Shown: positions 50,682 to 60,399, counted from the first letter of the stretch. The stretch is DNA of 60,578 nt from Microscilla marina ATCC 23134 (GCF_000169175.1 NZ_AAWS01000056.1:1-60578); one strand, 5' to 3'. The notes: generated by a model from the sequence alone, not told the origin. Made by a program: numbers and translations.

Positions 50682-53600
50682 TTAAAACCGCATACCTATA
50701 ATGAGCACATCGTCGGTTTGTGACTGATCGCCTTTCCAATCTTCAAACTCTTTTTTCAAGATGGCTTTCTGCTCCGCCATAGGCAAAGGGCTGATGTCAA
50801 GCAAAAACTTACGAAAACGTTTAGACAAATACTTGGAGTTGTTAGGCCCACCAAATTGGTCTTGAAAGCCATCAGAAAACATGTAGAAAGCATCTCCGGC
50901 TTGATAAGGTACTCTGTGGGAGTCAAATTTTTTGTTTTTGATTTGTGCCCCACCTATGGGGTATTTAGAGCCTTTGATGACGTGCATTTCACCATCACGC
51001 ACCAAGTATAGCGGGCTTTTGGCGCCAGCAAATTCTACCCGTTTATTTTCTTCATCTATCACTAACAAAGCCATGTCCATTCCTTCGTTTGAGCGTCCGC
51101 CAGCCTCTTGTTTCAGGTATTTTTTAATGGTACGGTCAAGCTTGTCTAAAATTCGTCGTGGCTTGGTTATTTTGTCTTCCAATACAATGGCGTTGAGCGA
51201 GTCATTGCCAATCAGGGTCATAAAAGCTCCCGGTACCCCGTGTCCGGTGCAGTCTACAGCTGCTATTACATATTTGGTATCTTCAAACCCTTTAAATACC
51301 GACTGTAACCCTTCTTCGGTTTGTTGGATTGCATAAAATGGTTCGGGAACGGTTTCAGAAAACCAGTAAAAGTCACCACTTACAATGTCGCGGGGCTCAA
51401 AGAAAATAAAAGCATCTTTAAAGTAATTGACAATTTCTTCTTGCTCTGGCAAAATGGCTTGTTGGATACGCCGGGCATAACGAATACTGGCGTGCGTTTT
51501 TTTGTAAGCAGCTTCTACCTGATCGGTTTTTTGTTGAATTTCTTTCAAAAACTGGGCTTTCGAAAAAGCCGATACCGCGTGCTCTTGAAAACGTCCTAAT
51601 TTTTTGATTTCGGCAGCTTCTATCTCTAAAGGTTTCGAGAAACTGTCAAAAATCATGACGCCTTCTACTGTTTGAGGGTTTCCTATATTAATTGCCATCA
51701 CCAATGAGCTAAGTGGGCGATAGTTGGGCATGAGCAAGGTGTCGTGTTGTGAAGGGGATAATTTGTAAAAGCCTTCTGCCAACACTTTTCCCTTTGAATA
51801 ATATTTGATTACCTCTGCATAATCGAGTGTTTCTTGTGTCAAGTCTTCATCACTGTAGCCCGACGAAGCCAACAGTTTAAAGTTTCCCTGTTGCGAGCTG
51901 TAATCCAAAAATATCCCCTTTTCTACATTAGGCATCAAAGCCATTGCTTGCTCAAGCAATACTTTCAGTACTTTTTCAAGCTTTACTTCCTGGTTAATCG
52001 TTCTTACTACCTTATCCATAGTAGTAAGTTCTTCGGCCTTGGTCTGAATTTCTTTGGTTCTGTCCTGAATCTTCTTTTCCAATTCTTCATTACGTTTTTG
52101 CAAGCGAATAACCCGCAAATAATAAAATAAGAACCCAAGCGAGATCACCGACAAAACCATTAACACCAAAAACCACCGGGTTTGGTAAAAATAAGGTTCT
52201 ATATAAAAAGCAATTTTTGCCCCTTCTTTGTTCCACAGTCCGTCACTGTTGGTAGCCCTTACCCTAAAAGTATACCAGCCTGGCGCCAGGTTGTTGTAAT
52301 AAGCTTCTCTTTTGTTGCCCACATTAATCCATTCATCTTCATACCCTTCCAGCTTTATTTCAAACATTACCTTGTTGGGTGCCAACAGGCTCAAACCCGC
52401 GTAGTGTAGCTCAAACTTACTGGTGCCGGGCGGAAACGTCAGGCTTTCGTGTATTTCGTAAGTTTTGTTGTCTGCCTTTACCTTATTGATCACCACGGGA
52501 GGCTTCATTTGATTAAGCCTGATGTTATAAGGATTGATCACCGCCACTCCGGCAGTAGTAGGGTACCACAAATGCCCGTTGCGGTCGCGGCAAACCGAAG
52601 GCTGCGAGGTAGCAGCACAGTCGCTGCTTTTCATACCATCATCTTCGCGGTAAATAGTACATTTTACCTTTTTTATCTTGCCATCAAAAAAGTCTTCCAG
52701 TTCTTTTTTCTTTACCCAAAACACCCCATTGCTGCACGACATCCACACCCGTTGCCAATCGTCTTCGGTAATAGAATGAATGGCATCATTTGCCAAACCA
52801 TCGTGTACTGTAATGCTCTGAACTTTATTGTTTTTAATTCGGGTAAGCCCACCTCTGGTGCCCACCCAAATACTGCCTTGTTTGTCTTCGTACAAAGAAA
52901 AGATCAAGTCGCTATTCAAACCCTCATTGGTGTTGTATATGGTTACTTTGCCATTAGGACTAATACAGTTGAGTCCTCCACCATCGGTACCTGCCCATAC
53001 ATTGCCTTTGTGGTCTTCTAATACAGGTAAAATAGAATTTTCTGAAAGTCCTCTTCGGGTAGAGTAGTTGTTAAATTTGCCATTTTTATATCGGCTCAAT
53101 CCAGTACGTGTACCTATCCACAGTACACCATTTTTGCCTTTGGCAATAGATCTGATAACATTGCCTGCCAAACCCTCCACCGTAGAAAACTGCTTTATTT
53201 TAGGAATGGTATCTTCTTCGTTTTCAAAAGACAATACATTGATGCCCCCACCATAAGTACCTACCCATATATTTCCCTGGTCGTCTTCCTGAACAGTCCT
53301 TATGTAATTGTTGGATAAACCTTCTGCTTTGCCAAAAGTCCTGAATTTGCCCCCTTTAAAGTAGCTCACGCCTTGGCTTACGGTACCAATCCAGATTTTG
53401 CCATCTTTAGCTTCCATTACACAGTTAATGGTGTTGTCGGGCAAACCCTCAGTTTCGCCATAGTTGTTAAACTTTCCATCACGTAGCCTGTTGAGCCCAC
53501 CCCGGTTCAACCCTATCCAAAGACTCCCTTCTCGGTCTTCATATATTGCCCGCACACTATTGGCCGACAACCCCTCACGTACTGTAAAATGCGTAAAACG

Positions 53601-54500
53601 AGGGTTTTCAGAAAGGAACTCAGTTTCAGTAAGCCGATTAACCCCTCCACTTTGAGTACCTATCCACAAAGTGCCAAAATGATCTTGTACCAAACACGTA
53701 ATGTACTTATCATTCAGTCCCTCTTTCAGGTGAAAATTGTCTTGCTTTTGGGTGTTGGTGTTCCAGCGAATTAAATCGGCGTGGGTGCCTATCCATATTT
53801 GCCCGTGCCCATCTTCCAGCAAACTGGTCACATTGCGGCTAAAGAGTAATATCTTGTTGTTATAATCAGTAAATTCGTTGTTTTGGTAGCTACACACTCC
53901 TTGGTTGGTGCCTATCCAGAGGGTATTGTCTTTGGCAATATAAAGCGTGTTGATTCGGTTAGAGGGTAGGCCGTCTTTGCGATAATAATTGGTAAACTTG
54001 CCATTTTTATACTTAGAGAGTCCCCGGCGAGTACCTATCCACAAAGTGCTATCGGCGCTTTCTACCAGCGCAGTAATGGCATCGTGCGACAAACCATTGG
54101 CTTTGGTATAGGTAGTAAATTTGCCATCTTTCATTTTGGTAAGCCCCCCATTGTTGGTGCCAAACCAAAGGTTTTTCTTTGTGTCTTCGTATACTACCAA
54201 AGCACCACTGGTACGCAGGGCTTTTACGTTGCTGGTATTGTATATGGTAAATTCTACTCCGTCAAAGCGTGCAATGCCTTCATAGCTTGCCAGCCAAATA
54301 TAGCCATTGTGGCCTTGAGTAATAGAAAAAATGCTGTTTTGAGGAAGTCCCTGAGGCTTTTGCCAAATATCGCATTGATACTGAGAGATGGCTTTTTGGG
54401 GAAGCAAGCCGTATTTTTGAGCAGGCACTTTTTGAGCAAAAGACACCGAAGCCCACAATACTTGTACAATAACACCTATCTTTCGTAAATAATCCTTCAT
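50682..54500 (-). CDS. beta-propeller sensor with GAF-like and SpoIIE-type PP2C phosphatase domains
   Basis: 1272 aa. Signal peptide (1-22). About 14 two-component-regulator propeller repeats (about 45-650; pattern GNIWVGTYGGGINVL...GLSNNYIRTVQED) form two periplasmic propellers, then a Y_Y_Y domain (about 700-765). One membrane helix follows (WFLVLMVLSVISLGFLFYYL), a coiled coil, a GAF-like domain (about 840-970), another coiled coil, and a SpoIIE phosphatase: EPRDIVSGDFYWF, AAVDCTGHGVPGAFMTLIG, GMDMALLVID, MFSDGFQDQFGG. It reads an extracellular signal, perhaps a polysaccharide, and dephosphorylates a Ser/Thr target such as an anti-sigma antagonist; the partner is not in the window. Confidence 0.88.
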   Translation of the reverse strand: MKDYLRKIGVIVQVLWASVSFAQKVPAQKYGLLPQKAISQYQCDIWQKPQGLPQNSIFSITQGHNGYIWLASYEGIARFDGVEFTIYNTSNVKALRTSGALVVYEDTKKNLWFGTNNGGLTKMKDGKFTTYTKANGLSHDAITALVESADSTLWIGTRRGLSKYKNGKFTNYYRKDGLPSNRINTLYIAKDNTLWIGTNQGVCSYQNNEFTDYNNKILLFSRNVTSLLEDGHGQIWIGTHADLIRWNTNTQKQDNFHLKEGLNDKYITCLVQDHFGTLWIGTQSGGVNRLTETEFLSENPRFTHFTVREGLSANSVRAIYEDREGSLWIGLNRGGLNRLRDGKFNNYGETEGLPDNTINCVMEAKDGKIWIGTVSQGVSYFKGGKFRTFGKAEGLSNNYIRTVQEDDQGNIWVGTYGGGINVLSFENEEDTIPKIKQFSTVEGLAGNVIRSIAKGKNGVLWIGTRTGLSRYKNGKFNNYSTRRGLSENSILPVLEDHKGNVWAGTDGGGLNCISPNGKVTIYNTNEGLNSDLIFSLYEDKQGSIWVGTRGGLTRIKNNKVQSITVHDGLANDAIHSITEDDWQRVWMSCSNGVFWVKKKELEDFFDGKIKKVKCTIYREDDGMKSSDCAATSQPSVCRDRNGHLWYPTTAGVAVINPYNIRLNQMKPPVVINKVKADNKTYEIHESLTFPPGTSKFELHYAGLSLLAPNKVMFEIKLEGYEDEWINVGNKREAYYNNLAPGWYTFRVRATNSDGLWNKEGAKIAFYIEPYFYQTRWFLVLMVLSVISLGFLFYYLRVIRLQKRNEELEKKIQDRTKEIQTKAEELTTMDKVVRTINQEVKLEKVLKVLLEQAMALMPNVEKGIFLDYSSQQGNFKLLASSGYSDEDLTQETLDYAEVIKYYSKGKVLAEGFYKLSPSQHDTLLMPNYRPLSSLVMAINIGNPQTVEGVMIFDSFSKPLEIEAAEIKKLGRFQEHAVSAFSKAQFLKEIQQKTDQVEAAYKKTHASIRYARRIQQAILPEQEEIVNYFKDAFIFFEPRDIVSGDFYWFSETVPEPFYAIQQTEEGLQSVFKGFEDTKYVIAAVDCTGHGVPGAFMTLIGNDSLNAIVLEDKITKPRRILDKLDRTIKKYLKQEAGGRSNEGMDMALLVIDEENKRVEFAGAKSPLYLVRDGEMHVIKGSKYPIGGAQIKNKKFDSHRVPYQAGDAFYMFSDGFQDQFGGPNNSKYLSKRFRKFLLDISPLPMAEQKAILKKEFEDWKGDQSQTDDVLIIGMRF

Positions 54501-55114
54501 AGTAACTTCCTGAGAAACAATTACCTAATTATTCCTTTTTGTATGCAAACTACTGCCATAATTAATTTGGTAATTTAACAAAATATATGCAAAGTTATAT
54601 GGTTCGGTCAAAGTAGTGAAATAAAAATGCTATTAGATTTTAGATTAAGGCTTTATTTACGTTTTTGATGGTACTATTTGTATATTTTTTTCTTGCTGAA
54701 AGCTACCACAGTCTCAAGTCCTTAGATGCCGATGTATATCGTTGGAGTGCACAACAAATCCTTAGATGCCGATACATATCGGTGCTCCAAGTTGAAGCTG
54801 CTCTTCAAGTTTCTACTGTTTTATATCCCCCTGGTTTTTAGTAGTTTATAAAATATGTGGATGGAAGTCTTTTAGCTTTAGGCTGTTCTTCAAGCACGTT
54901 ATCAATTTTATAGTCTGACATATTTGACTGCTCCCCATTTTCCGCCTAGAAATTTGAGTTCAACGCCTCGTGTTTTTGATTTCCCCCATTTTTCCCTAAA
55001 CTTACTTTTAAAAGCTAAACGTTATGGGAATATTTGTATCCCTTCCACTAACCCCATGTTTCAGGCTCCTTTTTGTTTCTCTAGCTTTGTATCAAAAAGA
55101 TATGAGTAAAGAAA
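54501..55114. other. intergenic region leading into an IS66 relic
   Basis: 54716-54790 holds two copies of CTTAGATGCCGAT.TATATCG; the second includes the palindrome CCGATACATATCGG and is repeated, inverted, near 41966. The stretch 54900-55110 is probably the left end of a truncated IS66 element, but the terminal repeat was not identified. Confidence 0.5.
54716..54790 (+). repeat. short palindromic repeat, two copies
   Basis: TCCTTAGATGCCGATGTATA and TCCTTAGATGCCGATACATA, 42 bp apart; reverse-complement relative at 41966-41996. Confidence 0.55.
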
Positions 55115-55412
55115 ATGTTTGGTTTGATCGAGTTGTGGGAGCAAAGTGGTCAAACCAAACCTGTTTTTTGTGCTGCTCAGGGCATCAGCCTGGCCAATTT
55201 TGGCTACTGGCGTACCAAGTGGCTTGCTTTAAATAGCTCTGAGGCACACACACTTTCATCCTTTGTTACTATCGAGCCAGTACCTGCTTCACCAGAAACC
55301 ACCAGAGCGTATGCCATTGTACGGTGTCTGCCTTTGTTTACCTTCTTTGGATTTGTCAATTTTACCTCAATTGCTCAGGTGGGATGTTTAACTTTCACTC
55401 AGATTACCAAGA
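55102..55412 (+). pseudogene. tnpA: IS66 orfA (tnpA) relic
   Basis: From 55115 the frame reads MFGLIELWEQSGQTKPVFCA, then FGYWRTKW, then VPASPETTRAYAIVR, an IS66 Orf1/TnpA pattern. After 55325 the rest of TnpA continues in another frame (GVCLCLPSLDLSILPQLLRW), and the ATG at 55102 is out of frame with the body, so there are at least two frameshifts. A further MFNFHSDYQ (from about 55386) looks like the first codons of tnpB before homology ends abruptly. Confidence 0.65.
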
Positions 55413-56998
55413 GGGTAAATGCTGCCAATGCTACCCAGGTAGCGCTGATGAAGCGACTCCTTGGGGAAAAACGTTTGCAGGCCGCGCTCAAAAAAGGGGG
55501 TGAAATTACCCTCAAAGGAGCCGAAGCCATCAAAGGTTACGACATTGTGCTCAATACCGCAGCGGGTACCGCCCAAAAAATGGCCAAAACAATGGAAGAC
55601 AACCTGGCGGGGGATGTCACCAAGGCAAAGTCGGCTTTTAGCGGGTTGATGATTGAAATCGGTGACCGCTTTGATCCTTTCCTGCGCCGGATGACCCAAT
55701 CAATGACAGAAGTGCTGAGCAACCTGGACGAAAACTTCGGGCAGTACTATAAAACCCTCAGCGATGCTTTTGCACCTTTACGTAAGGCCTTTGGGCAGTT
55801 CAAACGCGATTTGTTGGGGGCAAAGGGCAGCCTGAGCGAATTTGGCAATGCTTCGCTGGGCGTAAAAGAGGTGGTGCAGGGCATTGCCCAGGCAGTCAGC
55901 TTTGTCTCGCCTTTTATTGCGACCGTGCTTACTAATATCTCAGGTTTGATCAACCGCCTGGCCGCTACCTTTGCCCCCATGAAAGATCGTCTTCAGCAAC
56001 TATTGGGTGGGCTGCGCACCAACCTGCTGATGGTCAGCCAGGATGTATGGAACATTGCGGGCAACCTGATTGGGGCACTATCACCCTTGATTGAGGTAGT
56101 GCTCAACGTGGCAAATACCATTATGAACAACTTTGGCCAGATCTGGAAAACCATTACCGGGGTAGTAAATATGGTTTTGCCTTTTGTCTATCAGCTTGCC
56201 GATTCGTTTCGGGCAAACGTAGATGTAGGGGGCTTGTTGGGGAATGTCATGGGAGGAGTCACGGCAGTGATCAATGGTTTGCGCCCAGTGCTTCGGGTGA
56301 TTTTACGTCTGCTCACTCCTTTGGGCAAACTCTTTTTGTGGATTGGGGGCATTTTGCTCAAAGTGGTAGGGGTTGCCTTTGAAGGTTTGGGTAACATTGT
56401 GGGCAAAGTCTTTGGTGGCATAGGCGATTTGTTCAATTGGTTGATTGACAAGTTTAGCTGGGTGTTCAACAAGATAAAACAAGGGCTGCGCCTGATTGGG
56501 GTGATGTCGAAAGAAGCAGACAGCGTGAGTCAAAAACAAAAGGATAAAATCCAGCAAGATAAAAAGCCAAAGCCTAAAACTCCCGCCGAAGAACAACAGG
56601 AAAAGGAAGAAAAAGAGCGCAAAAAACGCCTCAAAAAACTACAGGATGAGATAGACCAGTTCAACGAAGACCGCAAGAAAAAAACGGTGGGTACGATGAC
56701 TGGTGCGGCTTTCAACACCTTGATTACCCCCACTAAACAATCTGGTAAGACCACCACGGCAACCCCGGAGAGCAGCGGTGGGGCAAGCACCACCAGTGCG
56801 AGTGGCATGAACAAAATCACAGGAGGAGGCAGCAAACAGGTCAATATCAATATTACCATTGGCAATATTATCGGGATGAATGTAGACAGCATCAACAACC
56901 TGGATGCCAAAGGTCAGGAGGTGCAACAATCAGCCGATTTTATTGTACAGGAGATTGTGCGCAAGATCAATGGGGCGATGATGGTGCAGGAGGGGTAG
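55115..56998 (+). CDS. IS66 relic fused in frame to the 3' part of a phage tail tape-measure gene
   Basis: 627-aa frame. Residues 1 to about 70 come from IS66 TnpA. From about residue 100 it is tape-measure-like: QKMAKTMEDNLAGDVTKAKS, FSGLMIEIGDRFDPFLRR, long amphipathic helices, hydrophobic glycine-rich segments (IGALSPLIEVVLNVANTI, LGKLFLWIGGILLKVVGVAF), a Lys/Glu-rich coiled coil (about 470-525) and a short beta tail (VNINITIGNIIGMNVDSI). Complete tape-measure proteins are usually longer and no other tail gene is next to it, so this is a truncated remnant of a prophage or phage-tail-like particle. Whether it is expressed is unknown. Confidence 0.7.
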   Translation: MFGLIELWEQSGQTKPVFCAAQGISLANFGYWRTKWLALNSSEAHTLSSFVTIEPVPASPETTRAYAIVRCLPLFTFFGFVNFTSIAQVGCLTFTQITKRVNAANATQVALMKRLLGEKRLQAALKKGGEITLKGAEAIKGYDIVLNTAAGTAQKMAKTMEDNLAGDVTKAKSAFSGLMIEIGDRFDPFLRRMTQSMTEVLSNLDENFGQYYKTLSDAFAPLRKAFGQFKRDLLGAKGSLSEFGNASLGVKEVVQGIAQAVSFVSPFIATVLTNISGLINRLAATFAPMKDRLQQLLGGLRTNLLMVSQDVWNIAGNLIGALSPLIEVVLNVANTIMNNFGQIWKTITGVVNMVLPFVYQLADSFRANVDVGGLLGNVMGGVTAVINGLRPVLRVILRLLTPLGKLFLWIGGILLKVVGVAFEGLGNIVGKVFGGIGDLFNWLIDKFSWVFNKIKQGLRLIGVMSKEADSVSQKQKDKIQQDKKPKPKTPAEEQQEKEEKERKKRLKKLQDEIDQFNEDRKKKTVGTMTGAAFNTLITPTKQSGKTTTATPESSGGASTTSASGMNKITGGGSKQVNINITIGNIIGMNVDSINNLDAKGQEVQQSADFIVQEIVRKINGAMMVQEG

Positions 56999-57107
56999 GG
57001 TTTTGATATTTTAATCTTCATATATTGTTCTCTAAAACCACATTACAATTGCTCGTAGAAATTAGGCACGCATCGCAGATGCGCACCAGTGAGGTAGAAT
57101 CCCAAGT

Positions 57108-58025
57108 TTATTTATTTCTTTCATACCATCCCCCATTCATATTTTGATTAAATTTATGCCAAGGCTTACCAAGGTAATGTAAAAAATATACACACCATTT
57201 ATTAATAGTTTCTGTCAAAGAAGAAGATTCGCTAATTCCCTGAATATAATTATCAAACTGCTCAGACAAGCTAGAAAAATCTGTAGGTTCAATTTCACCA
57301 TTTTCCTCGCTTAAAAGCTTTATTTCCCGTTCTTGAAAGGCCTTTTCAAGCTCTACAGTAAACAAGTCAGAATACAAAATTACCTTACCTTTGTGAGAAG
57401 AGATAGATTTAATCTGTATAATGCTATTGCTAAATAAGCATCTTACTCTACTAAAAGTAACAAAACTTTCATCTTTTTCTCCTACATCAAAATAAAAATA
57501 GACATGGTTGAAATCCCTTTCAGAAGGATAAAATAAATCCCAACATGGAACACGTAGTGAAGAATCATAAAACTTTGTTTGTTTATAGCTACCTCCTATT
57601 TTATCAGCGAACTGAATATAATCCCCAACAGTTATTAATGTATTTTGAAGTTGGATTTGCTCTTTCATTTCTCCTTTAAGTTCACCATCCCAACAAACCT
57701 CTTCTTCATCGAAAAGAGCTTTTTCTTCGTCTAACTTGCCAGAATAACCTTCCATTTCTTCCAATAAAGTACTGAGACTTTCAACCAGGTTCATACTCCT
57801 ATTTTGCTTATAGGAATAATGATCTAATTGCTCAATCCATGTACTATATTCAATATTAATTTGATGCACTTTATTTAGGTACAAACTAACTTGCTCCTCA
57901 AAACCTTTATCATTCTTACCTGATAGGTATCCTTTAATAAAGGAGGCATAGTTATTTTTATCTCTTTGTGGGAGTTGATAATCTACCCACATCAAGTTTT
58001 CAATATCTTTTTTATACGAAGTCAT
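57108..58025 (-). CDS. hypothetical protein
   Basis: 305 aa, acidic, soluble; helical N-terminus (1-140, IEQLDHYSYKQNRSMNLVES) and a mixed C-terminal part (HVYFYFDVGEKDESFVTFSR). No family recognised. It is the last gene of the leftward group with the ADP-ribosylglycohydrolase, 187 bp away, so it may be separately transcribed. A role in the same ADP-ribose system is possible only by position. Confidence 0.6.
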   Translation of the reverse strand: MTSYKKDIENLMWVDYQLPQRDKNNYASFIKGYLSGKNDKGFEEQVSLYLNKVHQINIEYSTWIEQLDHYSYKQNRSMNLVESLSTLLEEMEGYSGKLDEEKALFDEEEVCWDGELKGEMKEQIQLQNTLITVGDYIQFADKIGGSYKQTKFYDSSLRVPCWDLFYPSERDFNHVYFYFDVGEKDESFVTFSRVRCLFSNSIIQIKSISSHKGKVILYSDLFTVELEKAFQEREIKLLSEENGEIEPTDFSSLSEQFDNYIQGISESSSLTETINKWCVYFLHYLGKPWHKFNQNMNGGWYERNK

Positions 58026-58212
58026 GTCTTACATAAAAAAATAAATGCCGTATGCTCCCTTGGATAAGATTATATAAATTTGAAAATCAATGATTTATTC
58101 GTCATACATTAAAAAAAGACAGTCTAATATTCAAAGTGTCCCAACCTTAGTTGATGGCTTTGCCTCAAAGAAAAAACATCATTGATGGCTTAATTAACTT
58201 TTGGTATATTGA

Positions 58213-59217
58213 CTACGAACTTTTTTGATCAAGGTATTTATAGAATCTTCGGGCTAAATCATTTAAGTATGGCTTCCCTTCAACGCTTTCTATCATAAAA
58301 TGAGGCAGGGAAGATATTCCATACTTTCCACTCAGTATACCTGTGCAAATAGAAGCAATAGAGTCTACATCGCCACCCATCAAAATAGCATTTTTTAAGC
58401 CTTCAAACGCAGATTTAGAGTGTTTTAATAAGTAAAGCACACAAGCAGATGTATGGTAAGCATCAGAAGGCAAGCCTTTAATTCCTGCTAAAAACTTTGG
58501 TGGCTCTATTGGCTGTGGACCACATAACACTATATAGTCTTGTTCTGTTAATTCACTAGGAGGGGGTAAGCTCTCTACTTGAAAAATAAGATTAAAAGTG
58601 TCGCTATCTATGTCTTTGATAAACTCAGCACAATAAAAAATGATGTCCTCCTGCTTTCTTTTCTGAACTAGCAAGTACTGAGTGGCCCTTGCTACAATAA
58701 TACTTGCAGCAATTGCTTTGGAGTGAGGGTGTGTAGCATTAGCATTGATAATAGCATAATCATTAATCAAATGATCTTTTATAAAACCAATAGGCAATGC
58801 TCTTGTTGCAGGCGCATTGCCAGGAAACCTCCTTTTTTGTTGAAACCTTCTTACTTCATCGATGGTTTTTTCTCCGCTATATACCCAGCTTATGGAACCA
58901 TGACCAGCTCTGGTATATCCTTTTACATTGCCTCCTTCTTCATATTCTTTTTTCCAAAATTTTACAAGTAACTCTTCAATAAATGGTTGTTCAGAGATTA
59001 AAGCTTTAATTAGCCCAATAGTCATTTCTGTATCATCAGTATATTCCCAATCATGATAATTTTGAATATCTGTATGTAAGGCTTGGACACTACTCCTTAC
59101 GTTTACAAAAGAAGAAAAGTCAATATTTTCTCGAATCCAATTTCTATCCTGAAACTCTACACCTGCCCCAAATGCATCTCCAATAGCAAAACCTAACAAT
59201 ATATCTTGTAAATTCAT
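58213..59217 (-). CDS. ADP-ribosylglycohydrolase (DraG/ARH family)
   Basis: 334 aa. The di-metal active site motifs are visible: GFAIGDAFGAGVEF (N-terminal Gly-Asp), EYTDDTEMTIGL (TDDT at about 60-63), and GGDVDSIASICTGILSGKYG (C-terminal Asp-x-Asp-Ser). These enzymes hydrolyse ADP-ribose from modified proteins or small molecules. The gene starts one base after the NADAR gene stops, so they are surely co-transcribed and probably act on related ADP-ribosyl substrates. Confidence 0.9.
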   Translation of the reverse strand: MNLQDILLGFAIGDAFGAGVEFQDRNWIRENIDFSSFVNVRSSVQALHTDIQNYHDWEYTDDTEMTIGLIKALISEQPFIEELLVKFWKKEYEEGGNVKGYTRAGHGSISWVYSGEKTIDEVRRFQQKRRFPGNAPATRALPIGFIKDHLINDYAIINANATHPHSKAIAASIIVARATQYLLVQKRKQEDIIFYCAEFIKDIDSDTFNLIFQVESLPPPSELTEQDYIVLCGPQPIEPPKFLAGIKGLPSDAYHTSACVLYLLKHSKSAFEGLKNAILMGGDVDSIASICTGILSGKYGISSLPHFMIESVEGKPYLNDLARRFYKYLDQKSS

Positions 59218-59218
59218 A

Positions 59219-60085
59219 TCAGTAATTCCCCATTAACTCTATTCTAAGCCGAGTCAATATTTCCCCTAAAAAATTTTTTCCCAACCAAGTGTTTCTTTGA
59301 AGAGCCTTGCTATTCAATTGAGATAGACCAATGCCCCATTTCTCATCATTCTTGTCGCTCAGTACAATTGTTTTCCCTTCAGTAGAAAACAATACATCCT
59401 TTAAATACTCATTTTGCAAAAACTGTTGTTGATAAGCAAAACTTATATGTTGCCCAAGATACATGTTATGCCAAGTAACTTTATCATAGTTTTTTACTTG
59501 AAGGCTTAATTGATAAATCTCTTTTTGGCTGTCTGATTTTAAAATTCCTTTTTCAATGCCTCTATCCAGAAACAAACGAGCTTTATGATGAGCAATATAC
59601 TGAATAACAGAGTTATATGTTATGCCCTGGATAATAAACTTAGCCTTATACAAAGTTGAAAAAGGCGAGTCAGACGATGAAAAAAAATAAAACTTTTCAT
59701 CAATTTTCATATAGTTTATCAAAGTTTTTACACTTTCAGGAACTTCAGCATATTTGTTCAAAATGCGATGTTTTCTATATTTTTCAACATATTCATACTC
59801 ACTTTCCAAATTCATTCCATCATTCCACCTACCTGCTGCTCCCCACTTCAAAATATACAGCTGCTGTGCATCTTTTTCTTTTTGAGTTAGGCTTTGTTCT
59901 GTGTCTTCTGCTTGGCTCATTTGTTTCTCCATCGAAAAATCTGCGTATTGAAGAGATTGTTCATCAGTCATTTTATCAAATATATCATGCCAAGCTGTTG
60001 ATTGTTCACTGGCCATCTTATAAAGAATCTCTAAAATTTCTTTTGTAAAAATATTAGGTAAACTTTCATACTTTAACGATTCCAT
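59219..60085 (-). CDS. NADAR-domain protein (YbiA/RibX-like)
   Basis: 288 aa. A charged N-terminal extension (1-125) is followed by a NADAR domain: FYFFSSSDSPFSTLYKAKFI, GITYNSVIQYIAHHKARLFLD, TIVLSDKNDEKWGIGLSQ and WLGKNFLGEILTRLR, matching the family's F..SPFSN, E-Y-KA, and W-G-N-LG pattern. Gln replaces the usual Glu of the E-x-Y-x-x-x-x-KA motif (VIQYIAHHKA), which may matter. NADAR proteins cleave ADP-ribose N-glycosidic bonds, including ADP-ribosylated guanine in DNA. Confidence 0.8.
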   Translation of the reverse strand: MESLKYESLPNIFTKEILEILYKMASEQSTAWHDIFDKMTDEQSLQYADFSMEKQMSQAEDTEQSLTQKEKDAQQLYILKWGAAGRWNDGMNLESEYEYVEKYRKHRILNKYAEVPESVKTLINYMKIDEKFYFFSSSDSPFSTLYKAKFIIQGITYNSVIQYIAHHKARLFLDRGIEKGILKSDSQKEIYQLSLQVKNYDKVTWHNMYLGQHISFAYQQQFLQNEYLKDVLFSTEGKTIVLSDKNDEKWGIGLSQLNSKALQRNTWLGKNFLGEILTRLRIELMGNY

Positions 60086-60090
60086 AACTA

Positions 60091-60399
60091 TTAATAATTT
60101 CGTAAAGATTTAGTAGTCTCCTCCAAAAGTACTTCCATCCAAGGTGTACCATCTAAATCCACTTTTGGTTTACCATTTTCTAAGATTGGTCTAGGTCGAG
60201 AAAGTACCTTAAAATATCCTTCTTCTAGCAACACTTCCTGTTGTATTTGTATAGCAGGGTTGGCATTAGCATGTTTAATAGGTCCCAGTGGTGTTCCCCA
60301 GTCAGATAAATTGTCAATATCCACACCATTTTGTTGATTAATTTCTACTTTAGAGTCGTTGCAATGAAACGGGAACAGGACAGAGATAAGCCCAGCTAA
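60091..60399 (-). CDS. small lipoprotein-like protein, start unclear
   Basis: The usual reading from GTG at 60324 gives 77 aa (VDIDNLSDWGTPLGPI ... TPWMEVLLEE). The frame is open further upstream to 60399 and encodes AGLISVLFPFHCNDSKVE, which looks like the end of a lipoprotein signal with its Cys, but has no ATG, GTG or TTG before the stop at 60400-60402. Either the start lies across a frameshift (an ATG in another frame is near 60416) or the gene is damaged. It is 5 bp before the NADAR gene and so the likely first gene of the operon. Confidence 0.5.
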   Translation of the reverse strand, partial: LAGLISVLFPFHCNDSKVEINQQNGVDIDNLSDWGTPLGPIKHANANPAIQIQQEVLLEEGYFKVLSRPRPILENGKPKVDLDGTPWMEVLLEETTKSLRNY

